Shown here piece after piece: positions 51,259 through 60,213 of a DNA stretch of 64,000 bases. A program made the position numbers and the translations under genes. The notes beneath the pieces are model-generated. The model searched no databases and was not told the origin of the DNA. It saw nothing but the letters and a program-made list of their open reading frames with translations. The stretch is from an uncultured Bacteroidales bacterium (GTDB lineage Bacteria > Bacteroidota > Bacteroidia > Bacteroidales > Bacteroidaceae). Where the stretch lies: the NCBI GenBank assembly GCA_937898885.1, contig CALDKD010000035.1, forward strand, positions 1 through 64,000. Direction: 5' to 3'. How positions within the stretch are numbered: the first letter of the stretch is position 1; each line of letters opens with the position of its first letter.

Positions 51259-52734
51259 TTGATACACCTTAGGCCCATATACAAGATATTAGGCATCCTG
51301 CTTGCAATTGAGGCGGGAGTACTGTTTGCATGCGCCCTTATTCCGCTGTTCCTGCTGGAGAAGGACCTGTTCGCATTCCTGGCCTCATCGCTCATAACAG
51401 CCTGCTGCGCCGTATTCTTCATAACAGCCGGCAGAAAGAGCTATCGCGACGGCGTGTCCCGGCGCGACGGCTACGTTGTGGTCACGCTGAGCTGGGTGCT
51501 CTTCTCGCTCTTCGGATGCCTGCCGTTCTGGCTGAGCCGGTATGTGCCCGAGTTCTCCAACGCCTTCTTCGAGACCATATCCGGCTTCACCACCACCGGG
51601 GCCAGTATCATAAGCAACATTGAGGCCCTGCCTCACGGACTGCTCTTCTGGCGCAGCCTCACACAATGGATTGGCGGCTTAGGCATCGTATTCTTCACGG
51701 TGGCCGTGCTTCCGGTGTTCGGCGTGGGCGATGTACAGCTCTTCGCGGCCGAGGCCATCGGCCCGTCGCACGGCAAGCTGCATCCGCGCATCAGCGTGAG
51801 CGGCCGCTGGATTCTCATAGTCTATGTAATACTGACCGCAGCCTGCACCATCGCGCTGCAGGCCTGCGGAATGAGCCTCTTTGAGAGCGTCAACCACGCT
51901 ATGTGCACCATCGCCACCGGCGGCTACTCCACGCGCAACGCAAGCATCGGAGCCTTCAACTCAGTGCTTATCGAGGACGTGATAACACTCTTCACCTTCC
52001 TGTCGGGAATCAACTTCAGCCTGCTTTTCTTCCTTCTGTTCAGGGCCAAGATAGGCAAGATGTTCCGCGACACCGAGTTCCGCTGCTATTTCTGGGTGAC
52101 ATTGACGGTGATTCTTGTCATAGCGGCGATCATAATCATAAAGAACGGCACGGCGCCGCTCAAGGCATTGCATCTGTCGTTCTTCCAGGTAGTGTCACTG
52201 ATAACCACCACAGGCTACGTGACCAACGATGTCTATAACTGGCCCGCGCCCGTATATATGCTTCTGAGTGTTATAATGTGTATGGGAGCCTGCGCCGGAT
52301 CAACCACAGGAGGCATGAAGGGAGCCCGCACGGTAATCCTTTTCAAGGCGCTCAGGAACGAGTTCGAGCATATCCTCCACCCCAACGCCGTGCTGCCCAT
52401 CCGCATCAACGACAAAGTGATACCGGACACTACCAGACAGACTGTGTTCACCTTCACAATCTTCTATATCGGACTGATTGCATTCAGCTGGATAGTCTAT
52501 ATGATAATGGGATTGAATATGTCCGACGCGTTCTACGCATCCACGGCCATTGTGAGCAATACGGGAACCGCGGTAGGCTCGTTCGATGCCGCCAACTCAT
52601 TCGACACCACCCTGTCGTGGGACATCCTGCCAATGGCGGCCAAGTGGTACACCTGCCTGCTCATGCTTGTAAGCCGCCTGGAGATTTTCGCGGTGCTGCT
52701 TATATTCACTCCGAGTTTCTGGCGCCACCGTTAG
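51259..52734 (+). CDS. trkH: Trk potassium uptake channel subunit TrkH
   Basis: The 491-residue membrane protein has the four repeated membrane-pore-membrane units of TrkH/KtrB. The selectivity-filter segments include SGFTTTGASII, MCTIATGGYSTRN, VVSLITTTGYVTND and TAIVSNTGTAVGSF. It carries K+ across the inner membrane under TrkA control. No ATG fits the N-terminus; translation apparently begins at TTG 51259, one base after the trkA stop, implying translational coupling. Its last 29 bp overlap the 3' end of the convergent DUF4435 gene. Confidence 0.93.
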   Translation: MIHLRPIYKILGILLAIEAGVLFACALIPLFLLEKDLFAFLASSLITACCAVFFITAGRKSYRDGVSRRDGYVVVTLSWVLFSLFGCLPFWLSRYVPEFSNAFFETISGFTTTGASIISNIEALPHGLLFWRSLTQWIGGLGIVFFTVAVLPVFGVGDVQLFAAEAIGPSHGKLHPRISVSGRWILIVYVILTAACTIALQACGMSLFESVNHAMCTIATGGYSTRNASIGAFNSVLIEDVITLFTFLSGINFSLLFFLLFRAKIGKMFRDTEFRCYFWVTLTVILVIAAIIIIKNGTAPLKALHLSFFQVVSLITTTGYVTNDVYNWPAPVYMLLSVIMCMGACAGSTTGGMKGARTVILFKALRNEFEHILHPNAVLPIRINDKVIPDTTRQTVFTFTIFYIGLIAFSWIVYMIMGLNMSDAFYASTAIVSNTGTAVGSFDAANSFDTTLSWDILPMAAKWYTCLLMLVSRLEIFAVLLIFTPSFWRHR

Positions 52735-53731
52735 CATTTCCCGCCGCAAGGAAATCACTCACGGCCTTGCGCATACGCTGGTATGGGGCGCTGTCGCGGT
52801 AATGCGTGTTCTCGCGCAGGGCATCCTCCAGGTCAACCTGACTGTGACGGTATGAGCTCAGCTCATTCTGCCGCTGCTGCTCGTGAACGGCCTTTTTGTA
52901 GATGTCAGTCTCGCGCTCGTGCCTCAAAGACTGCAGCAATGGATCCATCACGCGGGTAAGCACCCGCTCAAACAGGAAATGCCCCTGAATATATAAATAG
53001 GTATCCTCAGGAGACACACCTATGCGCGGAAGCTCCTCCATAAGCATCTCCACCTGCTCCACGGCCTCAGGATAGGTCTTCTCCAGCCAGTTCAGTTTCT
53101 TGCCTACCCGGTTCTCAAGCCGCTGCAATGTATTCTGCGGGGCCTTTATGTCAAGGCTGTCAATCACTATGCAGTTGTTGAAGTCCTGCATTGAGAAATC
53201 GTTATGCCGCAATGTCCTGTAGAACCAGATATTCCAGGCAAAGAGCGGGAACACTATCTTGGAATAAAGCTCAAAGAATGCCTCAAAGTCAATAGGACGG
53301 CGGTCGTTCAGCGTACACTGCACGCACACCTGGTTCAGACTTCCGGAATAGCACTGGTAGTTCTCAATTGCGTATGTGTAGGTCTGAATCACAAACGGGC
53401 TTGCCAGGAAATCGCGCGAGTTCTGCGTGGCCCCCTGCATCAGATAGTCATAGTCGCTATCTACGCAGGCAATCATACTCTGCCCCAGCGACTTTGCGTC
53501 CAGGCACTTGCGTATGGCCGATTTCTTACCGCGCTCCAGCTTGTCGTTAGACGGGAGCATAATGTTGAACGTAACCTTGTCCGACTCAAACTCGTCAAGC
53601 AGCAGCCTCCAGAAAGCCACATCGTTGTAGCTCTCCACATACGCCACAATCCGTCTGCGCCTGTCCTTGGGGCGCAGGCGGTTGGCCGCCTCAATATACT
53701 GCGAGCTGACGCCCTGGATCAGACGGTTCAT
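52706..53731 (-). CDS. DUF4435 (TOPRIM-like) protein, partner of the adjacent ATPase
   Basis: The 341-residue protein belongs to DUF4435. Its N-terminus has a TOPRIM-like arrangement: YVESYND with Glu33, and ACVDSDYDYL with Asp91, Asp93 and Asp95, the metal-binding residues of topoisomerase-primase and OLD nucleases. The rest is helical. Its start overlaps the ATPase stop by 4 bp (ATGA), so the two are translated together. In the PARIS anti-phage system the AriB effector is a DUF4435 protein paired with an AAA/ABC ATPase (AriA), and in OLD nucleases the same two domains are fused. A nuclease role here is inference. The 3' end overlaps trkH. Confidence 0.85.
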   Translation of the reverse strand: MNRLIQGVSSQYIEAANRLRPKDRRRRIVAYVESYNDVAFWRLLLDEFESDKVTFNIMLPSNDKLERGKKSAIRKCLDAKSLGQSMIACVDSDYDYLMQGATQNSRDFLASPFVIQTYTYAIENYQCYSGSLNQVCVQCTLNDRRPIDFEAFFELYSKIVFPLFAWNIWFYRTLRHNDFSMQDFNNCIVIDSLDIKAPQNTLQRLENRVGKKLNWLEKTYPEAVEQVEMLMEELPRIGVSPEDTYLYIQGHFLFERVLTRVMDPLLQSLRHERETDIYKKAVHEQQRQNELSSYRHSQVDLEDALRENTHYRDSAPYQRMRKAVSDFLAAGNANGGARNSE

Positions 53732-54555
53732 CCCTCAACCGTTATCTCAGCCACATCGGTCACATAGTCCATCCAGCCGTTCATAATGACTGCCGGAGAG
53801 TGTGTGGTGAGTATTATCTGAACATTGGGATTAATCTCTATGATGCGCTGAATGAGCTGCTGCTGCCACTCAATGTCCAAAGACACCTCCGGCTCGTCCA
53901 TCAGGATCACTCCCGGCTGGTTATCCTGCACCAGAGCGGTGAGCAGGACCACCAGCAGCTGCTTCTCACCCGACGACAGATTGTAAGGCAGCAGCGTATA
54001 GCCGAAACGGTCAAACACCAGGTCGTTGCTGTCGCGTATTATCTTCTTGCCGCTGTCAGCGAACAGAGTGTCTATCAGATCAAGGAACAGCATCTTGGGG
54101 CGTGCCAGCTCCGCGGCCCTGGCAACCATATCGGGATTGCCCGATGTAAGGTACTGTATGGTGCGGTTGCCTATGTTCACCTGATAGTCCAGATACCTGC
54201 GCTGCAGGCGGTAAATCTGCCAGTCAAGCTCGGTAACCACGTTCTTGTCGGCCATCTTCTCCAGCAGGTTGCTGTGCATCAGCGGGCGGTCAATGCTGCG
54301 TATCACATCGTAGTTGATGGTATCCGCGCCCTCCGGCTCAAAAACAAAGCTCACGTTCTGCTCCGGCCCGTTTGCGGCGCCGCCGTCGGCAATCTCATCC
54401 AGACGGTCCGCCACAAGATTGAGAATGGTGCTCTTGCCAGCACCATTCACACCGCTCAGAATATTCACATCAGGCCTCAGGTTCCACACAATATGCTTGC
54501 GGCCCCACATAGCCTTAATCTCTATCCTGCTAATGTATTTTCCGTTCATAATCAA
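53728..54555 (-). CDS. Compact ABC-type ATPase (RecF/OLD/AriA-like)
   Basis: The 275-residue protein is a minimal ABC-type ATPase. It has Walker A SGVNGAGKST (34-43), the signature LSSGEKQL (193-200), Walker B GVILMDEPEVSLD (215-227), and the switch His in LTTHSPAVIM (His252). The region between Walker A and the signature is only about 150 residues, too short for an SMC-like coiled coil. It overlaps the upstream HAD gene and the downstream DUF4435 gene by 4 bp each. The split ATPase/TOPRIM arrangement is that of PARIS AriA-AriB, but the ATPase is smaller than described AriA proteins. Defence is possible; a housekeeping DNA-processing role is equally open. Confidence 0.87.
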   Translation of the reverse strand: MIMNGKYISRIEIKAMWGRKHIVWNLRPDVNILSGVNGAGKSTILNLVADRLDEIADGGAANGPEQNVSFVFEPEGADTINYDVIRSIDRPLMHSNLLEKMADKNVVTELDWQIYRLQRRYLDYQVNIGNRTIQYLTSGNPDMVARAAELARPKMLFLDLIDTLFADSGKKIIRDSNDLVFDRFGYTLLPYNLSSGEKQLLVVLLTALVQDNQPGVILMDEPEVSLDIEWQQQLIQRIIEINPNVQIILTTHSPAVIMNGWMDYVTDVAEITVEG

Positions 54556-55055
54556 TGTCTGTATCTGTAGCGTGCCTCACGGCAGCGGTCCGCCAGACGA
54601 CCCAGGAATCCCCTGTGGTGATGGTGCCTCCGCTCCTTGAACGTGCCGTTGTATATCACAGGCTCATCCCCGTCGCTGTCGGCGCTCATCCGCTCCAGCA
54701 TATCCTGATAAGAGAGGTGACAGGTAATCATCTGGTATATCATATTCCAGTCGGGAACGCCGCCAAGGTTGCGGTCGTCAATATACATATCCGCGGCCAC
54801 CTTGCGCGACACCCCCTTGCCGCTCCACGAGGCATCGGGATACTCTGAGTTCACGGCATAGAACTCCAGTCCCCGCGAGCGGCAGAACTCCACGGCCTGG
54901 TCCAGCAGCTTGCCCTCACGCACGGTCCACAGAATAATCTTATGCCCGCCCTCAGACAGTTTCCTCAGCGTAGCTATGGCAAAGGGCAACTCCTTTCCTA
55001 TCTCGGGGTATTTATGCTCTACTATAGTTCCGTCAAAATCTACCGCTATTGTCAT
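54552..55055 (-). CDS. HAD-like hydrolase (BT0820-type) with basic His-rich tail
   Basis: The 167-residue protein begins MTIAVDFDGTIVEH, with the HAD motif I DFDGT, and shows LWTVREGKLLDQAVEFC (motif II region) and DMYIDDRNLGG (motif IV). This matches small Bacteroidetes HAD proteins such as BT0820. The last 30 residues form a positively charged, histidine-rich tail (ERRHHHHRGFLGRLADRCREARYRYRH) not needed for the fold. It lies 26 nt after the Wzc-like gene and overlaps the ATPase gene by 4 bp, so it may be translated with the ATPase/DUF4435 pair. Phosphatase activity is likely; the substrate is unknown. Confidence 0.85.
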   Translation of the reverse strand: MTIAVDFDGTIVEHKYPEIGKELPFAIATLRKLSEGGHKIILWTVREGKLLDQAVEFCRSRGLEFYAVNSEYPDASWSGKGVSRKVAADMYIDDRNLGGVPDWNMIYQMITCHLSYQDMLERMSADSDGDEPVIYNGTFKERRHHHHRGFLGRLADRCREARYRYRH

Positions 55056-55081
55056 ATCCGGTCAGTAATTATCCGTTTTTA

Positions 55082-57589
55082 TTATGCTTTTCTCTCCTTA
55101 TCACGGCCGTTTATCTTGCTCTCGTCTATAGTATCCTCGGCGTCCTCGGCGCTCTCCTTCTCGCCGTAACCGTAGCCGTAACCATATCCGTAACCGTAAC
55201 CGTAGCCATAACCGTAGCCGTAACCATAACCGTAGCCATAGCTGTAGCCGTAACGGTGGCGTGCCTCGGTGGCGTTCAGAATCAGGCCCATATTGTTGAA
55301 CCTACCATCCTGATACATACCCTCCAGCTGCTCAAGCATACGCCTGTCAACATTACCAGAGCGTATAACGAACAGGGTGACATCCACCAGTCGGTTTATC
55401 ACCATCGGGTCGGCCACTATATCCACAGGCACGTTGTCTATGATAATGTAATCATACATCTTGCGCAGCTCCGCAATCAGGTCATCCATACGCTGGCGGC
55501 GCAGCAGCTCAACCGGGTTTGGCGGAATCATACCTGCCGGCAGGATGTCAATACCCGGCTGCACATCCTTATGGAGCACATCCGCAATCGTCAGTTCCTG
55601 GTCATACAGATAGTTTGACACGCCACGGGTCTTGTGGCCCACGCCAAGACGGCGCGATAGCGTGCGCTTGCGCAGGTCCAGATCCAGCAGAAGCACCCTC
55701 TTCTTGTTGTCCGCCAGACAGGCAGCCAGGTTCAGCACTGTGAAACTCTTACCGGCCGCCACATTGAACGACAAGGTTGTCAGCACCTGCGGCCTGGCCT
55801 CGCCTGAGCCCATAAAGTCTATGTTGGTGCATAGAATGCGCAGCGACTCGGCCACTACGTTGCGGCTGCCCCGCTCATACACAATTCCAATCTCGGAGCT
55901 CTTAGGGTCTTTTTTCTTATGCTTCTTCTGATGTTTCTTTGTAGCCAACGGTATCTCGCCCACCACGGGAATGCTCACCACACCGTCCAGATCCTTGCGC
56001 GAGCGCACCTTGTTGTCCAGGATAAGCCGTCCGAGCAGTATTACAGCAGGTACCAGCAGACCTACCAGAAGGCCCAGCAAAATCATATTCCTCTTGTTCG
56101 GAGAGATATGTCTGGCGCTTCCCTCAGCCGGATCAAGCACACGGGCGTTGTTCTCCACCATAGACTGCGCCAGCGCGTTCTCCTCACGCTTGTTCAGCAG
56201 ATACAGATACAGGGACTGCTTCAGCTCCTGCTGGCGCTCTATGGTAAGCATCTCACGTGCGGTCGAGGGCATCTCGGTGAACTTCTGCGCGGCTACTGCC
56301 GACTGCTTCTCCATATCCTCCTTCTTTATGTTGATACTGAGAATCAGGTTGTCAATAGACATTATTATGCCCTGCCGTATAGACTCCAGTGTCTTGTCCA
56401 GGCCCACAATCACGGGGTTCTCCTCACTGCTCTCCGCCACCAGTTTGTCACGGCGCATCTTGGTGCTGTTGAACTGCGATATCTGCCCCTCCACGCGCAG
56501 GTCATCGAAAGCAATGCTTGTAGGTATCATGGAATTAGTGTTCTCCGGGTCTGTAAGATAGTCGCGTATGTATTGTGCCCACTTTATCTGAGTCTCGAAT
56601 GCCACAATCTGCGCGTTTGACTCACGGGTCTGCTTCAGATACTGCGCGGCTGCCTCATCGGCATCCATCAGACGATGTTTCGACTTGTAGTCCTGAAGTT
56701 CCTTCTCCACAGTACCCAGCTCCTCGCCTATCAGTATGATTCGCTCCTCTATGAACTTAGCCGTATTCACGGTTATCTGGTTCTTGTCCTTTATGGCCTC
56801 CTCGTTATACACGTCAAACAGTGTGTTCAGCACATCGCACGCGCGGTTCACCGAGCGGTCCACCATTGTGAATGTAAGAATGGAGGCATCGCTGTTGCGC
56901 TGCGCTATTGACATTCTGGATATGAAGCCCACAGCCGCATCCATGGCATTGACCTGGGTTACGTATATCAGCTTGTCAAAATCCTCCTTCAGGTAATTTG
57001 AGGTGGGAACAAACGTAAGCACGCCGCCGTTAACCTTCAATGAGTCATTCAGCGCGACCCTGTACCTCTTCTCACCGAACCGAACCTCAATTTTTTCCCT
57101 ATCAATCGGCTTAACCGCAAACGACATCGGCACATTCCTCAGCTCCTCCGAGAACAGCACCTTGACCGGTGTGTTGTTGTACAGCTCAATACGGCGCAGC
57201 TTCACATCCATCTCATAATTCACATTCGCGTCCAGACGGCTCACCACCTCTGCCATCAGGTGCTTTGAGCGGAACTGCATAATCTCGTTAGAGACATTGG
57301 TCTTGTTAATCAGGTTGGAATATGCGTCCAGCCTGGTTGACGCCTTGGCGTTGGCAGGATCCTTTATAATGATGGTGGCTGTACTGCTATAAATGAATGT
57401 AGATGTGGCATACTTGTAATACTCGTATCCCACGCAAATCAGCACGGCAAGCACGAACCAGTACCAGTAGCTCAGAAGATAGAAGAACAAATCCATCAGA
57501 TTGATGCTGCCCTCCCCCTTGCTCTTGACCTTACCGGCTATTATCTTGTTTTTGCTGTTGTTTCTGTTATTGTTCTCCATAACCGTCAA
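55082..57589 (-). CDS. Wzc-like polysaccharide co-polymerase / bacterial tyrosine kinase
   Basis: The 835-residue inner-membrane protein has a Wzz domain between two membrane helices (about 35-55 and 500-522), with a coiled periplasmic part between. A cytoplasmic BY-kinase domain follows (about 565-775): Walker A SFNVAAGKSF (607-616; its first Gly is replaced), Walker A' VLLLDLDLRKR and Walker B YIIIDNVPVD. The tail at 780-809 is 15 Tyr alternating with Gly (one Ser), followed by acidic-basic residues. Tyrosine clusters here are the autophosphorylation sites in this family, though usually shorter. It controls chain length and export of a surface polysaccharide with the Wza-like lipoprotein, which it follows with a 4-bp ATGA overlap. 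Confidence 0.92.
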   Translation of the reverse strand: MTVMENNNRNNSKNKIIAGKVKSKGEGSINLMDLFFYLLSYWYWFVLAVLICVGYEYYKYATSTFIYSSTATIIIKDPANAKASTRLDAYSNLINKTNVSNEIMQFRSKHLMAEVVSRLDANVNYEMDVKLRRIELYNNTPVKVLFSEELRNVPMSFAVKPIDREKIEVRFGEKRYRVALNDSLKVNGGVLTFVPTSNYLKEDFDKLIYVTQVNAMDAAVGFISRMSIAQRNSDASILTFTMVDRSVNRACDVLNTLFDVYNEEAIKDKNQITVNTAKFIEERIILIGEELGTVEKELQDYKSKHRLMDADEAAAQYLKQTRESNAQIVAFETQIKWAQYIRDYLTDPENTNSMIPTSIAFDDLRVEGQISQFNSTKMRRDKLVAESSEENPVIVGLDKTLESIRQGIIMSIDNLILSINIKKEDMEKQSAVAAQKFTEMPSTAREMLTIERQQELKQSLYLYLLNKREENALAQSMVENNARVLDPAEGSARHISPNKRNMILLGLLVGLLVPAVILLGRLILDNKVRSRKDLDGVVSIPVVGEIPLATKKHQKKHKKKDPKSSEIGIVYERGSRNVVAESLRILCTNIDFMGSGEARPQVLTTLSFNVAAGKSFTVLNLAACLADNKKRVLLLDLDLRKRTLSRRLGVGHKTRGVSNYLYDQELTIADVLHKDVQPGIDILPAGMIPPNPVELLRRQRMDDLIAELRKMYDYIIIDNVPVDIVADPMVINRLVDVTLFVIRSGNVDRRMLEQLEGMYQDGRFNNMGLILNATEARHRYGYSYGYGYGYGYGYGYGYGYGYGYGYGYGEKESAEDAEDTIDESKINGRDKERKA
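55163..55252 (-). repeat. Hexanucleotide repeat (15 units) encoding the Tyr-Gly tail
   Basis: Fifteen consecutive 6-bp units, read on the minus strand as TAY-GGN (one TAT/TAC-AGC), encode the tyrosine-glycine tail of the Wzc-like kinase. The units vary at the third codon positions. Length changes in steps of 6 bp would keep the frame and alter only the number of tyrosines. Confidence 0.9.
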
Positions 57590-58392
57590 TTTCCTAAATT
57601 ACGTGCCAGAAGCCATATTGTTGTCAGGGTTGTCAGGATTGACATTACGAAAGTGATAGATGAGCGTACATTGCTCAAATCAGCATCTATGAAAGTGTTC
57701 TTAGGCTTCACATATATCAAGTCATTCTGCTGCAGGTAATAGACCGGTGAGTCATACAGGTCCTTAGACCTCAGGTTTACGGTATAGAGCTTGCGCTGCC
57801 CCCCAACCGTACGGATTACCCATATCTCCTTGTTCACGCCCTGCTGGCTCGGCCCGCCGGCCTGTGCCATAGCCTCCAGCAAAGTAGCGTTTCCATCCTG
57901 AAAATTGTATATGCCATTACTGATTTGTCCCAACATAATTACCTGAAAATTGACGAACTCCACATATACCAGCGGGTCTGTGATGTATGGTTTCTCCTTA
58001 AGCCTGCGCTCAATCTCCTCCTTGAGCTGAACCAGTGTGGTGCCCGCCACATTAATCTTGCCCAATACGGGAAAATCAATATCACCGTTCTTGTCAACCA
58101 GATAGCCACGCGCGGCCTCCGACGATGATGTATATACTATCTGGTCCGAGCCGCTGTCGTAGTCGGCACGGCCGCTCGACGGGTTGAACGGCGCGGCCAG
58201 GGCCGGAGTGCTGCAGGTGACTGTTATGGAGAGCTTGTCACCCACGCTGATCTTTGTCTCAGGACGTTCCTGCACCACGTATGTCTCGTCAGTCCTCAAA
58301 TCCTGCAGGTAGGCCGTACGCCTGTACGAGCCGCACGATGTGATTGCCATAACACCTGCAATCACTGCCAGCAATACGCTAAATCTTCTCAT
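57586..58392 (-). CDS. Wza-like polysaccharide export lipoprotein
   Basis: The 268-residue outer-membrane lipoprotein starts at the ATG at 58392, which gives a lipobox ending ITSC (about Cys20); an upstream in-frame ATG at 58446 would bury the signal peptide. It has the Poly_export domain (SVGDKLSITVTCSTPALAAPFN, VDKNGDIDFPVLGKINVAGTTLVQLKEEIERRL) and an SLBB-like domain (GNATLLEAMAQAGGPS). A C-terminal membrane helix follows. It forms the export channel for the polysaccharide. It overlaps the HprK-like gene by 14 bp upstream and the Wzc-like gene by 4 bp downstream. Confidence 0.92.
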   Translation of the reverse strand: MRRFSVLLAVIAGVMAITSCGSYRRTAYLQDLRTDETYVVQERPETKISVGDKLSITVTCSTPALAAPFNPSSGRADYDSGSDQIVYTSSSEAARGYLVDKNGDIDFPVLGKINVAGTTLVQLKEEIERRLKEKPYITDPLVYVEFVNFQVIMLGQISNGIYNFQDGNATLLEAMAQAGGPSQQGVNKEIWVIRTVGGQRKLYTVNLRSKDLYDSPVYYLQQNDLIYVKPKNTFIDADLSNVRSSITFVMSILTTLTTIWLLARNLGN

Positions 58393-59281
58393 AATACAAA
58401 TTTCTATATGCCTCACGCGCGGCGTCAATATCAGGCAGGCACTCAATCTGCCCCACCTTGCTTATAGTCACCGCCCTGTTCAGCGTCCGTTCAAATTGCA
58501 AATATAATAAATCATCCTGATTAATGAACGAACAGGATGGAAATACCGTAGTCCAGGCCTGCACGCCACTTAAATATGTCCATTTGTTGTACTTAGCCCT
58601 TACAATCCTGCCAAATGCGCGCACCGGATACCGCTCATTCCTGTAGCAGGGTGTCTTGCCGCTCCAGGGTGTGCCGTATGCTATTAACCTTTCCCCCACA
58701 ATACGGCATACGGGGTTGTCGTCATTCAGCAGCCGCGCGTCAGGAAAAGCCTTGAGCCACATTGAGCTATGGGTGCTCTTGCCTGTGCCGCTCTTGCCAA
58801 GGAACAGCACCGCCTCGCCGTTCATAGCCACAGCCGATGCGTGAACGGCCATTCCGTCATACAGCAGTATCCTTTGCGAGAACGCCATTCTGAGCATTGA
58901 GTTTATTATCTCCAGCCCCCACCTGTCCTTATCGTCTATCCAGCCCCGCGCCCTGCTGAAGCACCGGTCCGTACGCAGCAGATGAACGTGCCGCTCGTCA
59001 TAGCTGAGCAACACCCCCCAGCCGTCCTCCAGGCGGTACAGCCTCAGATGACCCGCGTCGTTGTCAGACTCATCCACCATATTCCCGGCCTTGCAGCAGT
59101 CAAGTACGGAACGGTCCTCAAGCTTACAGGCGGTAAACAGCATATCAGCCTCGCCGCCATCAGCCCCGCTTACTCTGAAAGGCTCAAAGTTGGCGGGCCT
59201 GACCGGCATCAGGCAATCCACATCAAGACCTGCTATCCTGTACCTTACCGGAACGTCCTTCCAATTATCAGCCTTAACCAT
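58379..59281 (-). CDS. HPr-kinase-like P-loop protein
   Basis: The 300-residue protein resembles the catalytic part of HPr(Ser) kinase/phosphorylase. It has His147 in MAVHASAV, the P-loop GKSGTGKST (162-170), the acidic pair NDDNPV (Asp187-188) and GTPWSGKT (203-210). It lacks the HprK N-terminal domain arrangement; the first 130 residues instead form a beta-rich region of unknown role. Related kinases modify the precursor in some lasso-peptide clusters, and HprK-relatives occur beside PqqD-like proteins in exopolysaccharide loci. Its start overlaps the nucleotidyltransferase gene by 37 bp. No HPr protein is near, so its substrate is unlikely to be HPr. Confidence 0.85.
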   Translation of the reverse strand: MVKADNWKDVPVRYRIAGLDVDCLMPVRPANFEPFRVSGADGGEADMLFTACKLEDRSVLDCCKAGNMVDESDNDAGHLRLYRLEDGWGVLLSYDERHVHLLRTDRCFSRARGWIDDKDRWGLEIINSMLRMAFSQRILLYDGMAVHASAVAMNGEAVLFLGKSGTGKSTHSSMWLKAFPDARLLNDDNPVCRIVGERLIAYGTPWSGKTPCYRNERYPVRAFGRIVRAKYNKWTYLSGVQAWTTVFPSCSFINQDDLLYLQFERTLNRAVTISKVGQIECLPDIDAAREAYRNLYYEKI

Positions 59282-60213
59282 CTTCCTATAAAAGCCCAGG
59301 GGGCATACTTCAAAAACAGACCGGCACGCAGGAAGAAGCCCGAATAGCGTTGGGCTCTGTCCATTCCGAAATTACCGTCCGTCATCACTAACCTCACAAA
59401 CTTGTCAACATCCTTGTCCGGCACAGGCCTGGCGCCTGGCAATACCGGCAGATACTCCTCCGGTATATCCATCACGCGCCTCAGGGTACTGTGCAGCAGG
59501 TCGGTCCAGCGCAGCAGTCCTAGCTTGCGCAGAGCCTGCTCATACTCACTGTCGGCATACTTGCCCTTGAAATACTTGCAGCCCATAGCCAGGTCGCATA
59601 TATGGCGCATACCTATGCCTGTCACCGCGGCGTGATGCAGTATATGCGTATTGAGCATAAGCAGCTCACCCACAGTGCCGGGCCACTTCAGCCCCTTGTG
59701 GTGATGCTCCACCACAACCCCGTTAAGCTCGTAGTACGCGTCACCGTCGCTGTCAAAGCTCACAGCTATCTTGTTGTTCTTGACAACGTCCACCGAGCGC
59801 TGCCAACTGTCATTGTCGGGCAGCCACCAGTCAATGTCGCCGCATATACGGTGCTCAGGCACTGGATACATCGCGGCCACGGTTATACCTTTCAGAAGAA
59901 TGGCCTCAATGCCGTAGCGCTGCCATACCTTGCGCTGCACGTCTATCACAGCCCTCATCCGGGCGTTGAAGCGCTCTATGCGATCTACCTCAAGCAGCCA
60001 CTCGGCCACCTGTCCGCGCGGCATACCCGCATCGGGCGGCAGTTCCTTTATTGCATCGTACAATATGCCCTGCACGGCGTGACGCTTGGCCAGCTGCAGC
60101 AAATCAGCCCAGACAGTAGCATCAACCGGCTCATCAATCCGCACAGGCGTGCCCCACAGGGCAGACCTCAGCAGACTGAAGAAAAGCCTCTCAGAGCAAC
60201 ATTCCGTATTCAT
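59245..60213 (-). CDS. Nucleotidyltransferase family protein (NTP_transf_5)
   Basis: The 322-residue protein matches the NTP_transf_5 family. A helical N-terminal part leads to AILLKGITVAAMYP (105-118), the metal-binding GDIDWWLP (125-132) and the third acidic residue in VVVEHHH (about 166-172). These are the nucleotidyltransferase-fold residues that bind Mg-NTP. The C-terminal region is helical. It overlaps both neighbours (23 bp with the PqqD-like gene, 37 bp with the HprK-like gene), so the three are probably made together. Family members are found in lasso-peptide and exopolysaccharide clusters. The acceptor of the transferred nucleotide is unknown. Confidence 0.85.
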   Translation of the reverse strand: MNTECCSERLFFSLLRSALWGTPVRIDEPVDATVWADLLQLAKRHAVQGILYDAIKELPPDAGMPRGQVAEWLLEVDRIERFNARMRAVIDVQRKVWQRYGIEAILLKGITVAAMYPVPEHRICGDIDWWLPDNDSWQRSVDVVKNNKIAVSFDSDGDAYYELNGVVVEHHHKGLKWPGTVGELLMLNTHILHHAAVTGIGMRHICDLAMGCKYFKGKYADSEYEQALRKLGLLRWTDLLHSTLRRVMDIPEEYLPVLPGARPVPDKDVDKFVRLVMTDGNFGMDRAQRYSGFFLRAGLFLKYAPWAFIGRWLRLIIGRTFR

